A DNA stretch of 11,884 bases from an uncultured Verrucomicrobiota bacterium (lineage in GTDB: Bacteria; Verrucomicrobiota; Verrucomicrobiae; Opitutales; Opitutaceae). Positions within the stretch are counted from its first letter, which is position 1. Every line of letters begins with the position of its first letter. The notes beneath the pieces were generated by a model. That model worked only from the letters and a program-made list of their open reading frames with translations. It did not search any database and was not told where the DNA came from. Positions 9,001 through 11,884 of this stretch are shown piece after piece. The DNA lies in the NCBI GenBank assembly GCA_946482165.1, contig CAMLQS010000144.1:1-11884 (forward strand). Direction: 5' to 3'. The translations under genes were made by a program, and so were the position numbers.

Positions 9001-11884
9001 CGCCCTCGGACCAATCCCAAGGTGTCCAAGGCGACCGAAGCGTTCTCCTCCGGGTGTATGCCCCCCAGATCGATCACGCGCCGACCATCGATGAACACCC
9101 ACACATCGTCGTCGCCGCTAAAGCTCAGCACTTCGCCGCCGCGGTAAACGAAGATGGAATGCCATTCGGCGGTGAAATGAAAATTGTTATTCCGCCCCTC
9201 GTTCCCGCCTAAGCGGTTATCGATGGGAAAAAAATTGGTGCTCTCATAGCGCAGCACCGACGGGTTGTCGGCGCGTGGCGCGAGAGGAAGCCGCACCTCA
9301 GCCGTCTGATTGACCCCGGGAACGTCATGAAACCATTGATGGAAGCTCTCGGCGCTCGCGATCCAGCCAAAGCCGTCGGGACCGACGAAGACAGGTTTTC
9401 CATCCTCGCCGAGGCGCTCCGCGACAGCGGGCTTTCCGCCAAAACCCGAAGCGCTCTCGAAATCGATGTGCGTGTCGCTAAAGTCGCGCACAGTCATCAC
9501 CAGCTCCGAAGACGCGTCTTGATCCAGCGGAAAGCTAAACCGGGTCAGCGGTTGGCTGGTGATGCGCGGCCGACCGTTGTCAACGACGTTGACCACCACG
9601 TCGTCGAAGGCGGAGAGGATGCCGTCGTTGGCGGAAAGCCGCAGCTTGTAAACGCCTGCGCGGGAAAAGTGAACGGGGGTATCAAGTTGTTCTCCCGCGA
9701 CGATTCGCGTCTCCGCAGGTCCGTCCGCCTGCGTCCACACATGGACCAAGCGCCCGGCCACGGGTAGTCCGTCATCGCTCGCGAACCCATTCAGGGCCAC
9801 GCCGCCTTCGTTCAGCGCGACCACCTGATCTTCGCCCGCCGAGACGCTCGGAGGCGCGTTGTCCGGCGAGACGACCACCGTCACGGTCGCGGGAGCGGAG
9901 GAGAGTTCCCCGTCGCTTACGGTAAATGGGAAGTCGTCCGTTCCGGTGAAATCGGCGGAGGGCGTGTAGATCCATTCGCCCGCCACTTCGGAAAGGGTGC
10001 CGTGCGGCGTCGACGACGGCGCGGAAAGCGTGAGGGGCGATTGTTCGGGATCAGCCCCGGCGAGCAAAACCGTGATCGGCCGGCCTCGCGAGGTGCGGGC
10101 GGTGAAGGGGAACGCCACCGGCGCGTCGTTCGCGGGCGTCACCTCAAGCGAAACGACGGCGGGCTCGGACGTGCCGACGCCGTCGGTGACGGTGAATGTG
10201 AAGCTGTCGGCGCCGTTGAAGTGCGGAGCCGGCGTGTAGGTCAACGCGTTGGCCGATCCCGTCAGCGTTCCATGGCCCGGTTGAGAGACGAGCCGGTAGG
10301 CGAGCGGCGCGCCGACCGAGGATGTTCCCGCGAGGGAGATCGCCGTCGGAGTATCTTCGGCGAGCGTGAGCGTCTGCCCTGTCGCGGTCGGCAGATCGTC
10401 GACCGGAATGATCGTCACCGCCACATCGACTTCGCCGGAGAACGCGGTTCCGTCCGTCGCATGAACGCTGAAAGCATCCGGCCCGTTGGCGTCCGGATTC
10501 GGAGTGTAGGCGGCCACGTTCCCCGTGATGACGACCGAGCCGAGAAGAGGGGCGCGGACCACCCGCCATTCAAGCGTGGGCGAGTCGACATCCGTTCCGA
10601 GCAGTTCGATGTTCACCGCTTTGTCCTCGAGCGTGGTGGCGCCGGTCGGGCGGGCGACAGGGGCGTCGTTCACCGGAGTGACGGTGATCGGCACGATGGC
10701 CGGCGGAGATTGCGCACCGGAGGAGTCGGCGATGATGAAGCTGAAGTCGTCCGCTCCGTGGCGGTCGGCCGCGGGCGAGTAACGGAGCGTGAGGCCGGAA
10801 GCCGGCACGGGAGCGCCCGATGCGGGAATCGCGGTGCCGTCGAGGAGGGTTAGCGAGCCGAGCGAGGGCCCGTCGGCGACGAGCAGGCGAAGCGGTTCAT
10901 TATCCACATCCGAGCCGGAAAGCGTGATCTCGATCGGCGTGTCCTCGGGGGTCGTTTGCGGAGGGGGCGGGGTCGCGGAGGGAGCGTCGTTGCGCGGTTT
11001 CACCGTGACCGTGACCGTCGCTGGGGCGGAGCTCGCGCTGCCGTCGAACGCCGTGAAGGTGAACGTGAAGGTGCCGTGGGAATCGGGCGCCGGCGAGAAG
11101 GTCGCCAAGTTGCCCGTGATTGCGACGGAGCCTTTTTCCGGCGGCTCGGCGGGCAAGTATTGGAGCGTATCTCCGTCGATGTCCGACGCGGAAAGCGTGA
11201 TGACCACGGGCTGGTCTTCGTCGGTGGTCGCCTCGCCGGGAAACGCGACCGGGGCGTCGTTTACCGGCTCGACGACGACGGTGACGCTCGCCCGCGCGGA
11301 GACGCCGCCCTGGTCGTCGGTGACGGTGTAGGCGAAGGTTTCCTCGCCGAAAAAATTCGCCTCGGGACGATAGGTGAGCGCGGGGGGCTCGCCGGTGAGG
11401 CTGCCTTTGAGCGGGACTCCTTCGGCGGTGACCGCCTCGACGGAGTAGGCGACGATGGAACCGTCGGTATCCGCGCCGGAGAGCGTGATCGCCACGGGCG
11501 TGTCTTCGAGCGTGCGCACCGGGATCGGCGCGGCGACGGGGAGGTCGTTCACCGGCGTGACGGCGATGGAGACGGTGGCGAGGTTGGAATCGAGACCGGC
11601 GGTGTCGCGCGCGCGGAACTTGAGCTCGACGGGCTCGGTGGAGTTGGACGCGGGCACGTAGAGAAGCGCGGTGGACAACAACTCGGCTCCGGCTTGGAGC
11701 GCGAATTGGGCGTCGCTTGATCCGGCAACGCGAAACGAGCCCGAGGTCGGGGTCGGAACAGACACGATATGATAGGTGAGAGGGTCGTTCTCGGCGTCGG
11801 TCGCGACGAGCGTCAGGGAGAGCGGGGTGTCCTCGGGCGTGGAGAGCGACTGGCTGTTCGCGACGGGCGCGGTGTTGACCGGGC
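1..11884 (-). CDS. Giant RHS/YD-repeat surface protein with cadherin-like, PKD-like, fibro-slime and LamG domains (partial at both ends)
   Basis: A single minus-strand frame is open from 11882 to 3 (3,960 codons); no in-frame stop was found and both ends run out of the window, so no start, signal peptide or ribosome binding site can be judged. Domain order is seven cadherin-like units, PKD-like, fibro-slime/PA14-type, He_PIG-type Ig, PKD-like, LamG, ten PKD-like units, two Ig-like units, RHS lead-in, about thirty YD repeats and the RHS core. From the families, the protein should be exported: an adhesive beta-sandwich stalk followed by a YD-repeat shell that in known RHS proteins encloses a variable C-terminal cargo, often a toxin. 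I count only six cysteines, three of them in the LamG module, which fits an extracellular protein. Length is well above that of ordinary RHS proteins (about 1,400-1,600 residues). No transmembrane segment was noticed. The exact role (polymorphic toxin, adhesin, gliding or matrix protein) cannot be decided here. Confidence 0.95.
3..200 (-). other. RHS repeat-associated core domain, cut by the window edge
   Basis: The last 66 visible residues run FYVYDGGGSVRALTDETG, ITDTWDHDAFGNLIG, and YLYRGEQYDADLGHYYLRAR with FYNQ at the edge. This is the RHS-associated core, whose consensus ends G-E-x-x-D-x-x-x-G-L-Y-Y-L-R-A-R-Y-Y. In RHS proteins the conserved part continues for a few tens of residues past this point, usually to a D-P-x-G motif. 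After that motif the sequence becomes variable and encodes the cargo or toxin. None of that is visible here, so the nature of the tip and of any downstream immunity gene is unknown. Confidence 0.95.
201..3482 (-). repeat. YD-repeat array (about thirty repeats) forming the RHS shell
   Basis: About 1,090 residues dominated by Y-D-x-x-G-R/N-[LV] units, often at 21-residue spacing. Examples are YTYNEAGDVLSQTDPLG, YTYDSSGRVLTQTDPLG, TTYDERGNPL, YAYDDFGRVESE, YGYDELGRLKSVTD, HAYDEQGRRVSRTLPDG, FTYDELNRLV and YRYDASGRLAYVDD. The array ends with DIYDFEDRLIVRTR, YLAYDADGIRIGKTI and the conserved YLVxxNNLTGYAQVLEE segment. In known RHS and TcB/TcC proteins these repeats wind into a hollow beta-cage around a C-terminal peptide. 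One longer interruption, YYTGSIAPADAHLAHYLK to IVDPRGTLALRNEYDDDG (about 3183-3060), is also usual in the family. The DNA shows the repeat as recurring gtcgta on the + strand. Confidence 0.95.
2788..2877 (-). repeat. Near-perfect 27-base direct repeat at 63-base spacing inside the YD array
   Basis: The 27 bases at 2788-2814 recur at 2851-2877 with a single mismatch (g versus c at the 20th base). The spacing is exactly 63 bases (21 codons). The two copies encode VLTQTDPLGR and VLSQTDPLGH on the minus strand, that is, the same part of two adjacent YD repeats. Such identity could reflect a recent internal duplication or strong constraint, and offers a site for in-frame gain or loss of repeats. 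Confidence 0.75.
3483..4103 (-). other. RHS shell lead-in (GHGW segment and beta-rich region)
   Basis: This segment begins RRKVGVFSVAFRDLSLPFAG, then IPVEIIRSYDTRD and GDFGHGWKLGVN (about 4034-3955), the standard entry into the YD-repeat shell in large bacterial RHS proteins (DUF6531-like). About 130 residues of beta-rich, non-repetitive sequence follow, including VKHLVTLSFPDDTLQTFEAY, a PAWLVDG stretch and FDATRFRYTADDG, before the first YD-like units. By analogy with RHS and TcC structures, this part would start the spiral beta-strand cage or its N-terminal plug. It has no recognisable catalytic motif. Confidence 0.75.
4104..4721 (-). other. Two bacterial Ig-like units between the PKD array and the RHS shell
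   Basis: The first unit (about 4721-4418) starts at NQAPTLVATFPPTRV, contains ASDPDGDAVAVDF, and ends with APGAYTFYAVARDPLGAS and FGVTVIP, resembling Big_7-type bacterial Ig domains. The second (about 4417-4104) starts at SIVAPVADDTITAPVAVTG, contains YRLQYRAAS, and ends with LLRNGLYDLRLVLATRSG and SDSVRVTVDG. This is the Ig-like unit that commonly sits just before the G-I-P-V-x-I-x-R-x-Y-D lead-in of large RHS proteins. Neither carries the DDGLP motif of the PKD array. Family naming here is from pattern recall only. Confidence 0.65.
4722..7736 (-). repeat. Ten tandem PKD-like domains
   Basis: Ten units each start at N-x-[AP]-P-x-[VI], with the N codons at 7734, 7443, 7158, 6873, 6516, 6216, 5925, 5607, 5304 and 5016. 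Unit lengths are 97, 95, 95, 119, 100, 97, 106, 101, 96 and 99 residues. Nearly every unit carries V-G-x-D-x-x-L near its start, always D-D-[GD]-[LQ]-P, always a single core tryptophan (for example YAWSVVSGP, YQWARISGP, FSWTELSAP), and a closing G-x-Y-x-L-R-L-T-x-x-D-G-x-L strand. The 119-residue unit (6875-6519) has an extra loop around DPAGAAMIAPDPLDPANPLK and another around TEWLDGAPVRVG. These are PKD-family beta sandwiches of the W-x-x-x-x-G-P type. They most likely build a long, mechanically stable stalk between the binding domains and the RHS shell. Confidence 0.88.
7746..8417 (-). other. LamG / concanavalin A-like lectin domain
   Basis: About 220 residues. It opens with ACDPLPAGVVAWWPLNGD, passes GFTVEHWFDPLL, a G-W-G-G-Y strand, LGFNHLAVTYDPAGARVR and VYLNGVFLGE, and ends with GLLDEVALYDRALSDAEI and GRSGKCP. 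These are the hallmarks of the LamG-like jellyroll (Laminin_G_3 type), including the L-L-D-E-V-x-x-Y-x-R-A-L-S-x-x-E-I terminal motif. Cysteines at 8409-8411 and 7749-7751 bracket the fold and probably pair; a third lies at 8280-8282. Such domains bind glycans or matrix polymers, but the ligand is unknown. The coding sequence here uses codons rare elsewhere in the gene, such as two consecutive CTA codons near 8181. Confidence 0.9.
8418..8693 (-). other. PKD-like domain (second of twelve), before the LamG module
   Basis: This 92-residue unit starts at NEPPIIAAPGFVDA and carries VQDDGQPVG, the core tryptophan in VQWAPVLPSP, and the closing GVYQLKFSATDSELG with TTTVRVAD. It shows the same D-D-G-[LQ]-P and W signatures as the main PKD-like array, although the closing strand is less typical (KFSATD in place of RLTASDG). 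It links the He_PIG-type domain to the LamG module. Confidence 0.78.
8694..8919 (-). other. Putative Ig domain (He_PIG type)
   Basis: About 75 residues running from TYVYDLQAEDPEGG through LSYRLVTAPAGMSID and VSGRITWSVG to VVVEVSDSAG and AYTLIVA. The pattern 'Y-x-L-x-A-P-x-G-M-x-I-D-x-x-x-G-x-I-x-W' is typical of the He_PIG family of bacterial Ig-like domains. It directly follows the fibro-slime domain and is followed by a PKD-like unit starting at NEPPIIAAPG. The role is probably spacing or adhesion. Confidence 0.85.
8920..9545 (-). other. Fibro-slime / PA14-type beta-barrel domain
   Basis: The segment begins after RPRITSQPLTRFSF, passes through VRDFSDTHIDFES and FHQWFHDVPGVN, and contains NFHFTAEWHSIFVYRGG followed by the signature FSGDDDVWVFIDG, RRVIDLGGIH (about 9122-9053) and a closing YPIDLFFAERQTSSSNF strand. 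This order of elements (a D-F-x-D-x-H-x-D-F start, a W-F-x-D-x-P-G-V-N motif, the GDDDVWVFIDG core and an F-F-A-E-R strand) is the fibro-slime family, related to PA14 domains. Those occur in secreted adhesins and carbohydrate-active proteins, and in Fibrobacter cell-surface proteins. The acidic D-D-D and I-D-G residues are those expected to bind calcium and ligand. GC is locally low: 28 of 60 bases at 9181-9240 are G or C, against 49 of 60 at 1861-1920. Confidence 0.88.
9579..9860 (-). other. PKD-like domain (first of twelve)
   Basis: This 94-residue unit starts at NAPPSVSAGEDQ and carries the same signatures as the later PKD-like array: SDDGLP, a core tryptophan in HVWTQADGP, the closing GVYKLRLSANDG, and a final FDDVVVNVV strand. 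It separates the cadherin-like array from the fibro-slime domain. The W-x-x-x-x-G-P form resembles the PKD domains of the KIAA0319-like/REJ type more than the classic WDFGDG form. Its role is presumably structural spacing. Confidence 0.8.
9861..11882 (-). repeat. Seven tandem cadherin-like ('tandem-95') units
   Basis: Each unit begins with P-V-N-[DT]-x-P-V or a close variant (PVNTAPVA, PVNDLPVA, PVNDAPVA, PRNDAPSA, PVDDLPTA, PANDAPVA), followed by E-D-T/Q-P, an acidic calcium-type segment such as ASDIDGD, GADTDGS or GSDVDNE, a Y-x-P-x-x-x-x-x-G segment, and a closing strand such as DSFTFTVTDG. Unit boundaries (the N of the motif) fall at 11549, 11261, 10991, 10670, 10400 and 10130. Four units are exactly 90 residues long; the others are 96, 107 and at least 111. 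This matches the cadherin-like/VCBS class of repeats in bacterial surface proteins, which are usually calcium-stabilised and form extended rods. More units probably lie upstream, because the window opens exactly on a unit boundary. Calcium binding is inferred from the acidic motifs. Confidence 0.88.

Noticed and set aside
10002..10853. A 283-codon + strand frame, and the similar one at 10956-11720
   Set aside because: Both are codon-aligned antisense to the cadherin-like array and show only R/G/V-rich low-complexity sequence.

Overview
The whole window is the inside of one giant protein-coding gene on the minus strand. One reading frame (codons whose lowest coordinate is a multiple of 3) stays open from 11882 down to 3. 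That is 3,960 codons, with no in-frame stop found in a line-by-line check. Neither the start nor the stop of the gene is in the window. The many other open frames on both strands are shadows of this GC-rich, strongly codon-biased gene. I see no intergenic DNA, RNA gene, promoter, terminator, mobile element or CRISPR array.

The predicted protein is a surface or secreted multidomain RHS/YD-repeat protein. Reading in gene order (right to left): seven cadherin-like 'tandem-95' units (11882-9861); one PKD-like unit (9860-9579); a fibro-slime/PA14-type domain (about 9545-8920); one putative Ig (He_PIG-type) domain (8919-8694); a second PKD-like unit (8693-8418); a LamG/concanavalin-like domain bracketed by cysteines (8417-7746); ten consecutive PKD-like units (7736-4722); two bacterial Ig-like units (4721-4104); the lead-in of an RHS shell (4103-3483); roughly thirty YD repeats (3482-201); and the RHS-associated core (200-3). 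The window ends inside the core motif, so the variable C-terminal tip, where an RHS protein carries its toxin or other cargo, lies just beyond the left edge.

The layout suggests a long stalk of beta-sandwich repeats. Two carbohydrate- or matrix-binding type domains are set into it, and it ends in a YD-repeat cage that would hold a C-terminal cargo. That functional reading is inference from domain families.

High GC, giant PKD/cadherin/LamG/RHS fusions and the conserved TGYAQVLEE segment before the RHS core resemble, from memory, Verrucomicrobiota (Opitutales-like) or Planctomycetota proteins. The taxonomic guess is moderate at best.
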